Shown here: in pieces, positions 1 to 12,000 of the stretch
Layout: every line of letters begins with the position of its first letter
Position numbering within the stretch: the first letter of the stretch is position 1
NCBI GenBank assembly: GCA_002914805.1
Contig: JXTB01000142.1
Span: 428,139-492,138, forward strand
Length of the DNA stretch: 64,000 nucleotides
Reading direction: 5' to 3'
Source: Parasponia andersonii
Lineage: Eukaryota > Streptophyta > Magnoliopsida > Rosales > Cannabaceae
Made by a program: the position numbers and the translations under genes
Notes under the pieces: generated by a model
Databases searched by the model: none
Seen by the model: the letters and a program-made list of their open reading frames with translations, nothing else
What the model was told of the DNA's origin: nothing

Positions 1-1403
1 ATTATATTTTGTTTGTTTTGTGTGACTTAAGTTCTTGCATAAGTTTGGGAGTTGTCAATATGAACTTTATTAATCAAGGAGAAGCCTTTATCTTCGTATG
101 AAAATCTAATAGAGTTTTCTTTATTTTTTCTTTTTATTTTTAATATTAAAACAATGTCAATTTTAAATTTGCTCGTACGGAGTTTTAAAAAAGAATAATT
201 ATTTTTGAGTATTGATTTTGTTTGCTTGTCTAGGATCGATGATAAAAATATAATTGGGATGAACATAACTTTTGGAAAATGATAAACAATGACTTAGTCT
301 GTGTGCTTGGTTTCAATGTTGGTTTTGTTTTACTTGCGATCTTTTCACACATTTGAGTACATAACTATGCATATTTATTCATTTGGAAACTCAGATCTCA
401 ACAAATTTTAGAACTTGTTTGGAAACTGTTTGAGGTGAAATCCTATATTATACCTAGCTAAAGAAAGGGTTTAGGCCATTTTTGAATTATTTGAGCCTTT
501 CGAGCCTACTATTACATATTTTGTCCCTAGTCACTCTTTTGAGCCTAATATATACCTTTTTCTTGTTAGCCACATTCTTAGTTTAGCCTTTAATTAAATT
601 TCATCTCTATTACCTTTCATAACATAAGTATGTGATTGATTTATAAATTATGATGAGCTATGAGAAGAAGGGTAGAGTTGAAAAAGAGAAAAAAAAAAAA
701 AAAGGAAAAAAAAATTTGTGCTACACCCTTGGTATATACAAGAAATGAATAAGTTTAGAAGTGTAGTAGCGTAAGTTAAAGGAAAAAAAAAAAAGAAAAA
801 AGAATAAAGGAAAGAAGTTGGGAAAATAAAGAAAATGTTGACAAGAGAAAGTTCAAAAATTAGTTTGGGGGTGTTAGTAGGAGTATTAAGTTGAGCTTCA
901 CAACGGTTTTAGAGGAAGGTATGTGCTTATGGTATGAGAATGAATTGAGCTTAAAATGTTCATTCTTATTCTATCTTTACTTTAGCCATATATTATAGTC
1001 TTAAGAAAGTCCCATTGATCTTTGGTTGGTGTTAGACTATATTAATAGGGAACTATTAGAAAAACAACCATATAGAATTGGATAAATGCTTATTTAGAGA
1101 TCAATCATAATTCACTTGTTTGCATAAACTGATTTGAGTTATGATTGGTTAGATGTTATTAGCCATACATACACATATGAAGGATCAAGAGAAAATTAAA
1201 GCTAATGTTAAAGTTGAAATTCTAGATATTGTTGATATTTTGACGTTTTCCTTAAGTTAATGATTACGTGTGCAATCTTTAAGGCATGTTTACATTCTAA
1301 ATTAAATCAATACTCAAGTTATGATTTTTAGGTATTTTATTTATCTTTTCTTTTGTGTTTTTTTTTACTCGAGGATGAGCAAAATGTTCAGTTTAGGGGT
1401 ATT
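1..1403 (+). mobile_element. 3' internal noncoding part of a Ty3/gypsy-like retroelement
   Basis: No credible coding frame is present. The stretch alternates A-rich runs (about 688-712 and 781-800) with T-rich text. It ends in a purine-rich segment at about 1371-1403 containing GAGGATGAGCAAAATG and then TTTAGGGGTATT, which looks like the polypurine tract that precedes a 3' LTR in plant gypsy elements. A second purine-rich TTTGGGGGTG lies at about 865-875. I infer that the window opens inside the 3' untranslated part of a + strand element whose gag-pol lies to the left. Confidence is limited because no protein domain supports it. Confidence 0.35.
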
Positions 1404-2350
1404 TGATGAGTGAGTTTTATTCACGAATTGGATACTATTTAAGCTAGATATTTAGTGGAGACTTGAGATTTTTGTGAATTTATTTGTATTTTCGATGTTT
1501 TTAATATAGGATAGGTAATTTTGGTACACTTAATAGTGTTTGGAGTAAGAATGACATAGTTTATAGCAAGATGAGCAAAGAATATGGCATCTTAGTACTT
1601 GTTTGTGGTACTGGAGTACGTAAAAGGCTCAAAATAAACTAAATTTTATGAGGACTAGAGAAAGTGGCACCTTAACACTATATTATTGGAGCTCTGGCAG
1701 TTGTTCAGGCTCAAAAGAAAAAATAGGTAGCAACATTGATATCCTAACACTATGTTATTAGTGCCCTGGGGCCATGCTGCAAAAATTCAGCATATAATTT
1801 TGTTTTAATGCCTTTTGATTTAATTTTTATAGTGGCCATCTCCAAACTTGTAAATAGGTCTTTTTGGGACTTATTTGGGGACTAGAGAGCCATCAAGAAC
1901 ATGAAATTTTTAAAAGATAGAGATATTTATGAGACTTGTGCAGTATTAAGAATTTTTTGTGCTTAATGAGTTTTGATAGGTTTATAGTGAATACAGGGAT
2001 GTTGGAACTTATATATTAAAATATGTTTGTTAATTCTTAAAAGATTTAATAGAAAAATTCGTTGTTAGCATAGGGAATAAATATTAATTAATTGAATTAA
2101 ATAATTTAGACAGATTAATTTAGGTGAATTAGAAATTCTAGATATTTAGCTATTTGATTGTCCTATTTATTATTTTGTTTTACTTTTCCTTCTATTTAGT
2201 TATTAGATTTATCTTGGTAAAAGTTTTCCTTTTGATTTGCTTTCAAATAAAGTTAGAGTTAGATAATTTTGATACTTAGTGAGCACATTCTTCGTAAGAA
2301 TGATACTTATACTTACTTTTTATTACTTATTAGCAATATGTACACTTGCA
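1404..2350 (+). mobile_element. Putative 3' LTR of the same gypsy-like element
   Basis: The segment starts TGATGAGTGAG directly after a polypurine-like tract and ends ATGTACACTTGCA, giving TG...CA ends and a length of about 950 bp. It contains several variants of a word like GTGGCACCTTA / AGTGCCCTGG, a pattern also seen in the LTR fragment at 34636-35110, which begins with a near-identical TGATGAGTGA. No partner LTR lies in the window, so the ends are inferred. Confidence 0.4.
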
Positions 2351-3428
2351 TTTATTATTTTTATAACAATAAACTTGAGCATAGAGAGTCAAATATAGTG
2401 GTTTGAGAGCATATTTAATAAAATTTCTCTAATATACTAAATAATTGATTGACTTCGACTAACTTTTGGTGAAGAAGTGTATTTTTAAGATGGGCAACGG
2501 AAATATCATACAACCTATCTCTTAGAAATATACATCACATATCTTTTTTATGATGTTCTTTAATATGCTAAACATCACATGTTATTTGTTTTCCTGTAAC
2601 ACGATTCACATACTTAAAAGTTGGGAGAAAAAATAGGAAGAAGTGTGAATTATTTTCTTTTTCCAAGAATGAAAAATTGTTCCAAGAGATGTGAAGAGTG
2701 ATTTCCTTTAAAACCATTTGATGTACTAAAACGTAATTTTATTCAGTGTTATTTTAGTAATAGAAAAATTATTAGCTCTATTTACATGTTACATTACAAT
2801 AATAAGGGTGATGACATTGTCACTTGTTTATCTACTCTTCCATACTTTTTTAAAATTAAAAAAAATTAATTTAATGACTTCTCATTCTAAGCCTTTATAA
2901 TTCCTAAATTATGCTTTAATTAAATTACTTTTTTTCTACTATAGCTTCTTTGCTCATGCTCAGTACCATTGTTTATTATTTTTTTTCCTCCTTTGTCCTT
3001 CTCTTTCTAACCTAGGAAGTTTTGTCTCCAGTTTTGGTCTTCTTAGACATATTAAGAAACCAAAAATATACTTGGCCGGCTGAAGATTCAAATGCCTAAT
3101 TAGGTACATAAATGTACATAAATATTTTGGAATATAAACAACGACGAGCAACAAATCCAAGTAGGATAGATGAATAATATTTTATGTTAGCCATGAGTTT
3201 ATGTTGTGGCCGCGTGAACATTTATGGTCGCAGGTCATCAAAATATGCATCACAGAAATCCACTTGTATTTAAGAAAAGAATATGAATGGAATTTCCTTA
3301 ACTACAACAAATGTCCACAAAAAGAGGTGTAAATATATATTATGAAAAATGTACAAAAAAATAACTCTACACATGATTTATTTGGTAATAAAAGAAATTA
3401 ATAAAAAGACGAGTGGTGAGAGTATAAA
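2351..3428. other. AT-rich intergenic DNA, no gene seen
   Basis: Short AT-rich sequence without a convincing reading frame, RNA gene or repeat structure. The 66-codon frame on the minus strand at 2960-3160 shows no recognisable domain. Confidence 0.5.
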
Positions 3429-3805
3429 GGGTAGTAAATAGAGATATTAAGTAGGCCGTACCATGCCAACCTAGACACACTAAGGCATATTTGTGCCTCG
3501 TGCTGTATCAGCTCGAGCATGATTCCTAACTGTGTCGTGCCTATCTTGTGCATGTGCTGTGTCATTAACATGCCATTATCGTGCTTGTCTACTTTCGTAC
3601 TTAATTGATTTTGTAGTAAATAAGGGGTAGTAAATAGAGATGTTAATCAGGTCGTACTGTGCCAACCCAGACACACTGCGGCACATTTGTACCTCGTGTT
3701 GTATCAACTCGGGCACGATTACTAAGCGTGTCGTGCCTAGCTTGTGCCTGTGTTGTGCCGTTAACATGCCATTATCGTGCTTGTCTACTTTCATACTTAA
3801 TTATT
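3429..3805. repeat. Two-copy tandem repeat of about 196 bp with hAT-like termini
   Basis: The block starting GGGTAGTAAATAGAGAT at 3429 is repeated from 3625 with moderate divergence, and both copies end in ATTATCGTGCTTGTCTAC. Inside each copy (about 3440 and 3638) the text TAGAGATRTTAA followed by CGTRC and GTGCC matches the left end of the hAT-like element at 4135. The copies look like nested or truncated members of that family. GC-rich words such as CGTGCC contrast with the AT-rich surroundings. Confidence 0.6.
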
Positions 3806-4134
3806 TTTGTTTTCGATATTATGTTATTACTTTGTCTAATCGTGCTTGTTTCTAGTATTGGACTATTTTTCGTGCCTAATAATGCTTGTACTTTTTTAAT
3901 GCCTAATCATACTTGTTTATGATATTGCACTTTTTTTCATGTCTAATCGTGCCTATTTACGATATTATGCTATTTTCGTACTAATTGCATTTATTTTAGA
4001 TATTGTATTATTTTCATATTAATCATGCTTATTTTTTATTATATTATTTTTGTGTCTAATGTTGTCTATTTTTTTATATCAAGTATAATTTCAAGACTAA
4101 TTATTTTTTCTTTCAAACACTTATTGTTCTTGTC

Positions 4135-4880
4135 TAGAGATGTCAAATAGGCAGAGCCGTCCATTTGGCACAAGAGCACTATACGACACAACACAGAGTG
4201 ACTTTGGGCCGTACCAAACACGACACAAGGTATTGGGCCATGCCAAACTTTAGTTTTTGGGTACTATGGGATAGCACGGTACGATATGAGCTTAAACACG
4301 AGCACGACATCACTACGACATGACCCAAAAAGCAAGAAAAGTATGATTCTGAATACTTTAAAAAATATTTATTTTTATTTGCTATATTATTTATATCTAT
4401 AAATTTTGTGTGCCTTTTTGGTATTTGCTTATTAATAAACTCATTTTTCTTGTTTTTTCTTTTAAAAATAATTTTGTATTAGTAATTTTAATTGAATATT
4501 TTCTTTTCAAATAATTATGGATATATTACATATTTTGATTATTATTTTAAGTCAAAATATAATTATTTAATTAAATATTTTTAAAAAATTCATAAAAATT
4601 GATTGTCATAACATTTAATAAGTCGACTGAAAATAAGCACAAAGATATGGTAGCATGTTTAGTATACTACATTCGACACAATAAAAGCCTAGCACAAACA
4701 CGAGCACAATACGAGATGTGCTTGTAACTGTGGGCCGTGCCGGTTTTAGAGTTTTGAAACTTGAGCCAGCACGAGCATGATACGATATTTTCTTGGACCG
4801 TGCCAAGCATGACATGAGACACAAGTGAGCTTACCTTTTACGGATCGAGGTTGAATAATACGACCTATTTGATATCTCTA
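4135..4880. mobile_element. Non-autonomous hAT-like DNA element
   Basis: The left end TAGAGATGTCAAATAGG is the inverse of the right end CCTATTTGATATCTCTA at 4864-4880, a terminal inverted repeat of about 17 bp with one mismatch. The flanking 8-mers TTCTTGTC (4127-4134) and TTATTGTA (4881-4888) agree at 6 of 8 places, as expected for a decayed 8-bp hAT target duplication. The interior has no transposase frame. Its repeated GTGCC / CACGA words resemble the subterminal motifs of this element type. Confidence 0.6.
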
Positions 4881-4888
4881 TTATTGTA

Positions 4889-5769
4889 TCATAATTGTGC
4901 TCATTATTGATTTTTTTTTCAAATTTAATTATTTTAAAGCTATTAAACATATTTCTATTTAAGTAATTATAAATTATAAATTGTTAATTATTATTTAATA
5001 GTAAGAAATTATTTGAAAGTTGAGATAAATTTTATATAAAAATAAATATAAATTGAAATATTAGAGTGTATATGAGAAATAATAATTAATTTAAATTTTT
5101 ATAGTTTAATATATTCCATATACTTAAATTATATCAAAATATAACTCAAAAGTTATGATTGTCAACTACCCAAATTATATTTTTCTTTTTAACTTTTTAA
5201 GGATTTTCTATTAGAGGTGAGTTATATCTTAGATTCTTAATATCTTTAAACCCTTTGGTCGAAACTTATTAAATTTTGGAACTTTTTTGTTTAAAAGAAA
5301 TAGAAATTGACGTAATATATATAATATATATTATCTTTACATGAAAATATTTTAATTTTTTTTTTTTAATTTTTTACATTAATTCGACAAATTAGAATGA
5401 TAATTTTTCCTTACAAAAAGTTACTTTTAAACTTTTTTTTCGGATTGGTATTTGTATATAATTTTAATATTGACTAGATATGGCTTTTTTTCCCTCCTTA
5501 AGTCACTGGATATAGTTTTGCTTTTTGAAAAATGAGGTGCACGGTTTGTATTTTTATTAAACTTAATGGATATTCAATATAATATATATTTAAAAAATAG
5601 AGCCGGTCCGGGTCATTATGGTTGGAGCTCATGGTTGACACTCGATCCGTATCGAAGTTTGCTTTGCCTTTGTCTGTTTTGTCGTGTAGTACACCATCAC
5701 CGGGGAGGAGCTATCTGCTTCTGCTCACTAAGCAATGAATGCCCGTACAAAGTTTCATTAAGTTGCCGT
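4889..5769. other. AT-rich DNA upstream of the DUF639 gene
   Basis: Very AT-rich until about 5590, then more mixed. The 72-codon frame at 5566-5784 has no recognisable domain and overlaps the presumed promoter, so it is not called as a gene. Confidence 0.4.
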
Positions 5770-5774
5770 AAAAA

Positions 5775-5780
5775 TGGGCC
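5775..5780 (+). promoter_or_regulatory. Site II-type motif TGGGCC
   Basis: TGGGCC about 240 bp upstream of the DUF639 start codon. Site II elements (TGGGCY) are common in promoters of constitutively expressed and proliferation-linked plant genes. The match is short and could occur by chance. Confidence 0.3.
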
Positions 5781-5944
5781 TTAAAAGCTTCAAAAACAGC
5801 TACGGCCTATTCCCTGTGAGAACCCGCGTTCTGCTTTAGTCTATCAAACCCTTTGGTTTTTCTCAATTGCAAGTGAAAATTTGTTGATATTGTTCAACTG
5901 GGTAGTCCTTAATTCCCCCATTGGACCAGAAAATTTGCTTAATC

Positions 5945-5950
5945 TATAAA
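5945..5950 (+). promoter_or_regulatory. Possible TATA box of the DUF639 gene
   Basis: TATAAA lies 71 bp before the chosen ATG at 6021 and would give a leader of roughly 40 nt. In an AT-rich region this hexamer is weak evidence. Confidence 0.3.
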
Positions 5951-6020
5951 GAGTAAAGAACCCCATGAACTCAAAGCTCGAGTCTTGAAACAAAAACCCA
6001 TTAGAGAGAAGAAAATAATA

Positions 6021-9000
6021 ATGCTCTCAAAGTTGTCTTTAACCGACTTGAAGGCATCCCAGGCTGCAAGGTTTGCATGTTATGGAAGGGATTCTCCAGA
6101 GTACTATAAATCTCGGTTCAAGATAGTGGGGAAGTCTTTGGGGGATAGATGGAAGCTCAATGACATCAAAGCTGGTGAGCCTTTTTTTTTCCTTTCGAGT
6201 TTTGTTCTTTACCTTTCTTTGCAATTTTGAATTTTGATACTTGTGTTGGATTAAAAAATGATGCAAAAGACTGCAGGGGACAGTTTTTAGTTGCACTTAC
6301 TGATTTTTTTGAGAAAAATGAGAATGAATGGGAGAGATTAAAATTCACACATGCTCACTTTTTAATGTGTGTTGATTGATAACTACTGTCTTTGAAGTTC
6401 CTCTTTAGTTCGTTTATCTTTTTCTCTTGCCTAGTTGACTAAAGAAAAATGAAATGAAGAAGGTGTGGAGGAGAAAGTAAAGTGGAGTTCAGTTGAATGT
6501 GATGTAAACTATCATGGATATGATTTAACTGAACTTGTAGGAGTATGAATATCAAGCTTAGTTCGTAATCTCCTCCCCTCACTTATCCACTAAAGGGTCT
6601 ACCTCACTGCGTTTTGCTCTAAAATTGATTCATAGAATAACCAACCAACTACTAGTTCCTCATACTAAAGTTTTACAGAACATTTTGTTAGGATTGAAGG
6701 ACAGAGTGTTTTTCTTCCACTTCGCACCTCTGGANTATTATTCGTTGAGTTCTTTTCACTTGCTTGCATGAACAAATTAGCGTAGAAGTTCTGTTTGTCC
6801 GGTGTTTCACATTTAAAAATTTGATAAACGTTTGGTGGTCCAGAGAGTTTTAAAACCTCTTGATTACAGTTTTCTGAATACTTGCAGCGATAAAAGATGG
6901 TTGCACGATTCAATTTCTGATAGTTGTTGGACGCTTATCCTTTTCCTCACGATTCAATTTCTGATAGTTGTTGGATGCTTATCCTTTCCCTCACTTACAC
7001 AGACCCTTATTTCACACCAACCTTTCATTTTCAGTGCCGAGTCTATATGAAAGAATTTAGGTGCTCCATTTTTTCGCTAGAGTGTTGAATTTTTTGCATC
7101 TAATGTCACCACTCAGGCATTTCTCCTAAATCACTAGAATTTTCTGAGGCTGTTCGAGTACTTATTCAGTTATTTCTCCCACTGACAACTGAGACATGCA
7201 CAAGGTCTTACTCCTTTCTGCTTTTTATACTATTGGTGTGTTGAGAAAGTTTTTCTTTTTGTGGGATCTTGAAACTAAAAGAAAAAAGAATATTGCATAA
7301 TTTGCTGATTGAAAAGCTTCAAATATTTAAATAAAACTCTATAATTTTCTGTTCACAAAATGTAATATTACAAGTTCAGACTGTAATTTGTTGATTGAAG
7401 TTTAAGGATCGGTGTTATTTTATTGTATAATTTGAGCTTAGTAAGTTAGTAAGATATCTCTGCCTTCATTTTAGTTCTGGCTGTGGAAAAGTTCATGTTT
7501 GTTGACAGATGCAGTAAAAGAAAAGTTAAACTTATGGCTTTTGAAGACCCAAAAGTTTTTGAATGAAGTGGCATCTCCACTAGTAAGCACTAGCCAAAAT
7601 AGAAAGCCTGTTCCTGAAAAGGCGTTTGAAGATTCTGTTATAGAGGACATATTTCTGGCAGAACAGACCATTAACAGCAGAACACCTCAAGGGACTCTCT
7701 CTATAGCTGCTATTGTATCTATTGAGCAATTTAGCAGGTGAGAATATGTGGCAGTTACTTGCTTGAAGTTTTAATATTGGTGTTGCCATAGTGAATAGTG
7801 ATTGCTTATTTTCTTTTGCTGTCACTAGTTTTCTTTTGATGTTCAAATTATGCTAGATCAATTATGGTAAGCATGTGATTAAAGTTCTTCTCACAGTTTT
7901 GAAATTGTTTCATCATGACTTAAAAGAAAGCTACTAAAGTAGGGAATTCTCCATACAGGCATAAATATAATGCAACAATGAACCAAACAAACTGTGTTAA
8001 AAAGCAAGTTTCTTATTTATACAACTATGCACTGAAAGATTAATGCCAATTCACTGATTGGGGAACCCATCCAGAGGACCTAGCAAATTTAGCTACTGTT
8101 TACAATGGATTTTCGTATGCCTCAAAGAACAAGAAGAAAAAATGTGGAAAACGTTGTCATCAAGTTTCAAAAGTTGGCTTTTTAACACAAATGTATAAAG
8201 CAACTTGCAAAATCATCAGGGAAAGAAATTGCAACCAATACTTTATGATCTCTAAAATGACTAAATACTTGATGTGATAAATGTACATCCTGAGATGTTT
8301 TGTGAGATGGCTGTTATGTTTTTTGGTAGATTATGCTTGTGTCTGCATAGAAGGGCCTCAAAATCCAAGGCATATGGATTCTATTAAGGTGAAATGTTGG
8401 CTTTTCAGTTGTCTTGGGAATCAATGTATTTTCCACAGGATATTATGTTCAACTCCAAAAACTGACCTTTGTTGGAGTATGGAAACTTGAGATATTTTTC
8501 GTTTCTATTGAATCAGGTGCATTTTGGTACTCCTTTATTTTTGGGAGTTCTCAAACTGGCTATTCTTTAATGTTAGTGTCACTTCATTTAGGCTAAAGGC
8601 CATATTTATTGTTTTAAGAAATGACAACTATAATGATAACTTTTCTTACAAGAGACGAAAAGAATTCATTAATATAAGAAAGGGGTCAAGTACAAAGGGT
8701 TGGGGGAGGACAAGCAGTCCACAAAAAAGAACACATAAAACAAAAGGAATGCACAAATAACAGTCTACATCAAGTTGGCCCATCCCAAAGAAATCAAGGA
8801 TAATTCAAAACCCTTAAAATTCCTTTGAAGTACTTCAATTGGGCCATCTCCTTTATGAATGGACATATGTTCTACATGCTTTTTACCTTTATGTATTCAG
8901 TAGTTAAGTATGTTTTCTCCTGTTACCTGAGTTTCTTATTGTTTATTACTATAAGCTATGAAACTTTAGGTTTGCTTTTATGTGATAGACTTATGTTCTT

Positions 9001-12000
9001 GTCAAGAGCTTCTTCAGGTTGTTACGCCTACTAGACTAATATTGCGATTTATGATTTGACTATCTTAAGTTAAGATCTGCAGGATGAATGGATTGACTGC
9101 ACAGAAAATGCAGAAAATATTTAAAGCACTTGTTCCCGAATCTGTATACAGTAATGCCCGTAATTTGGTTGAGTACTGCTGCTTTAGATTCCTGTCAAGG
9201 GATAGTTCCAATATTCATCCCTCCCTTAAGGTCTGTGATAATCTTTAAAAGGAGTTTCTTTTATGTCATGGTTTATTCTTTAGGTCCCTATCATTCAAAT
9301 AAAGCATTAATACATTTAGTCCCAAATTTCTTTTACCCTATGCTTTTGGATATATTGATTTGAGACTGCTGCACTTATCAACTTAGGAATGTTTTCTGTT
9401 TTGGTTCCATCGGTACCTGTACAGGAACCTGCATTCCAGAGACTTCTGTTCATAACAATGCTGGCATGGGAGAATCCTTACTGTGAAGAGCCTGCCATCA
9501 CTTCAGCAAAAGCTTCTTTTCAGGTCATTCATAGTGATCCTTCATCTATTCAGATCTTTTTCTTTTTTTTTTTTTTTTTTAAAAGAATGTTGTCAGCTTC
9601 CATTAACAATCAGATAGTTGCATTAGGGTCTGATTATGTATCTATGGACTATATATATGTATATATGTTATTTAAAGTGTAAACTTAATAAATGATCTCA
9701 TTCGAATTCCTGAATTTTATATTAAATTGTGTACACTTATGGAGACTATATAACTAACAAAGGTGGCAGCAGAAGAAAAATGGTTGTAGGCTTTTTTCAT
9801 GTTGGAATCGTCTTTGTGTGAAACTGATTTCAATGTTGAGTTTACTGAGCAGATCTTAATATGTGGTTTTTCCCTTTAGGCACCCAGTGGACTAGTTATT
9901 TCTACTTAGACTTTCGGCTTGGAGGATCTTAATGTCTGGTTTCTCTTTTCAATGTTCTCACTCAGTGCGCATTGGTCTCATAAATAGTGTTTCAATGGGT
10001 TATGCCTGATGTTGTGCAAGAAGTTTTTAGCTGTTTTCAAGGGTATTGACTTCTTGTCTAGTTTCCCACCAGCAGTCTATTCTCCCTCAGTAAATTTCTC
10101 TGATCCAGTAGGCTTCCCCACACCCCCCACCCCTCCTTTTTTTTTTCTTTTTCCCTTCAGCTTGGTAAAGGAAAAACAAATCCTCTCTGATGGGTATCTT
10201 TGTTCTAAGGCCAAAAACAAGTGTAAAGGCCTACATCATGATTCCCATTGTGCTTCCAACTTCTGGAGGTATTCTCAAGTGTGTATATAGTGGTGAATTT
10301 TTGGGTTGATGAGTTCTTAGGGAAGGTTGGGAAAAGAAAAAGTGACATTTAAAGTTCCAAAAAATTATTTTATTTGGTACATATTCAATGTATTAATCTT
10401 GGAAGACTATTTTTGAGTATATAATGTCATAATCTTGACATAATTATGCTGCTGATAAATTTGGCTTTTCTCTTATACCAATGTATGATTTAACACTGGA
10501 AGTAATTTGTTGAAGAATATTGTTTCATCCATGCTATTGTAGGGGATGCTTGTTAGAGAGAAGGCTTTTGTTCGTATAGCTTCTGCTATTTCTGGGGTGG
10601 CCGATTGGTCAACAGCGCATAGTTTATTTAAGGCTCTTGCTGGTGATGAACAGGGCATATCTTTGGGCTTGTGGCTGACTTATATTAGGGAACTTCTCAG
10701 GTGAGCTCCATTTTTACTAACTAATAATTTGCTGTGGCAGACATAAATACAATTTTAAGAAGTTATACTATATTTACAGCGAGAAAACCTGAAGAGTTAA
10801 TAACAATTTCAAAAAGCTTAATTGCTGCTCAATGCTTTTTATTGCTTGTGGGTTGAGGAAGACAGTTAATATATTGAGCCCCATGCTTTTTGAGTCTAAA
10901 TCTGCCGCAAGTGATGAAGAAACCACAATATTGATTGAATTATTGGCCTAATTATGGTTGACCCACAAAACCAGTAGAGAAAATAGGGCATGCCTATTGA
11001 TTGCAGAATGTCCCCAGTCTGTTGAAGATATCAGTGAGATATTAGCATGTTATTTATAGTACTTCATTCTGTTGATCAACTGCAAGATATTGTCCATATT
11101 GAATATATACCTCAGCAAATATCAGAGAAAAATTTGCAAGAATAGTGCCAGCCGGAGAAATCCCCAATTTTCACAAGGGAGAGGCGGTCTAAAATAGGAC
11201 TGACAGAGGAAGGAGTGATGAGATGGAAGAGGCAATTAGATGTTCGGGTTAGGGAAGCTATGCAAGGCCTGGTCATTGGAGAGAAATAAGATAGAGAAAG
11301 CTGAAATTTTTATTAAGTTAGTTTTATATGGTATTCCATGTATTTTATATGGTATTCCATGTAATGACTCAGAAGGACATGGAGGCATCCAACAAGTACA
11401 CACCCCATGTTTTGCCTTAAAATCTTAAAAGGAAATCTTTACACCCCATTATTACCAGTTACCAGTTATCACCATCCGCAAGCTAGCATCTTCGTTCTAC
11501 TAGTTTAAGGAGCTCATGTTCTTCTAGTTTACATGTAGGGTGCATGAAAAGCGGAAATCTTACCAAATTGAAGAATATTCTCACCTTTCTGAGGAAAGAA
11601 TCTTATGCATTGGTTCCAGCCAGAAGCAGCCCATTCTAAAATGGGAGAACAATATGGCATGGCCGGGGAAGCTTACGTTGACTGATAAAGCAATCTATTT
11701 TGAGGTATATCATCATTCATTGACTAATAATTCAGCTATTATTACATCTTTAAATATTGAAATACAGCCAAGGACCCCCATACCATGTAAACAAGAAATA
11801 TACAATATTGAAGCCTTTTGTTACAATTGAAAATACGTTAATAGTTTTTCAAGTCGAAATGTATTTGTGATTATTCAATCAAATACCTTTGCTCTACCTA
11901 ATATAATCTCTTGCAAAATTTTACAGTATGCAAGAGCAAGATCCATCTTTAAAGTTTCCCCCTGTTAAAGTTGCTCAAGAAAATGTGTATTTCACCTCTT

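Noticed and set aside
5985-6020. Upstream extension of DUF639 exon 1
   Set aside because: The frame is open but begins with TTG. The first ATG is at 6021, which is used as the start.
8600-8830. Purine-rich stretch in intron 2 resembling a LINE tail
   Set aside because: No coding domain, poly-A end or target duplication could be defined.
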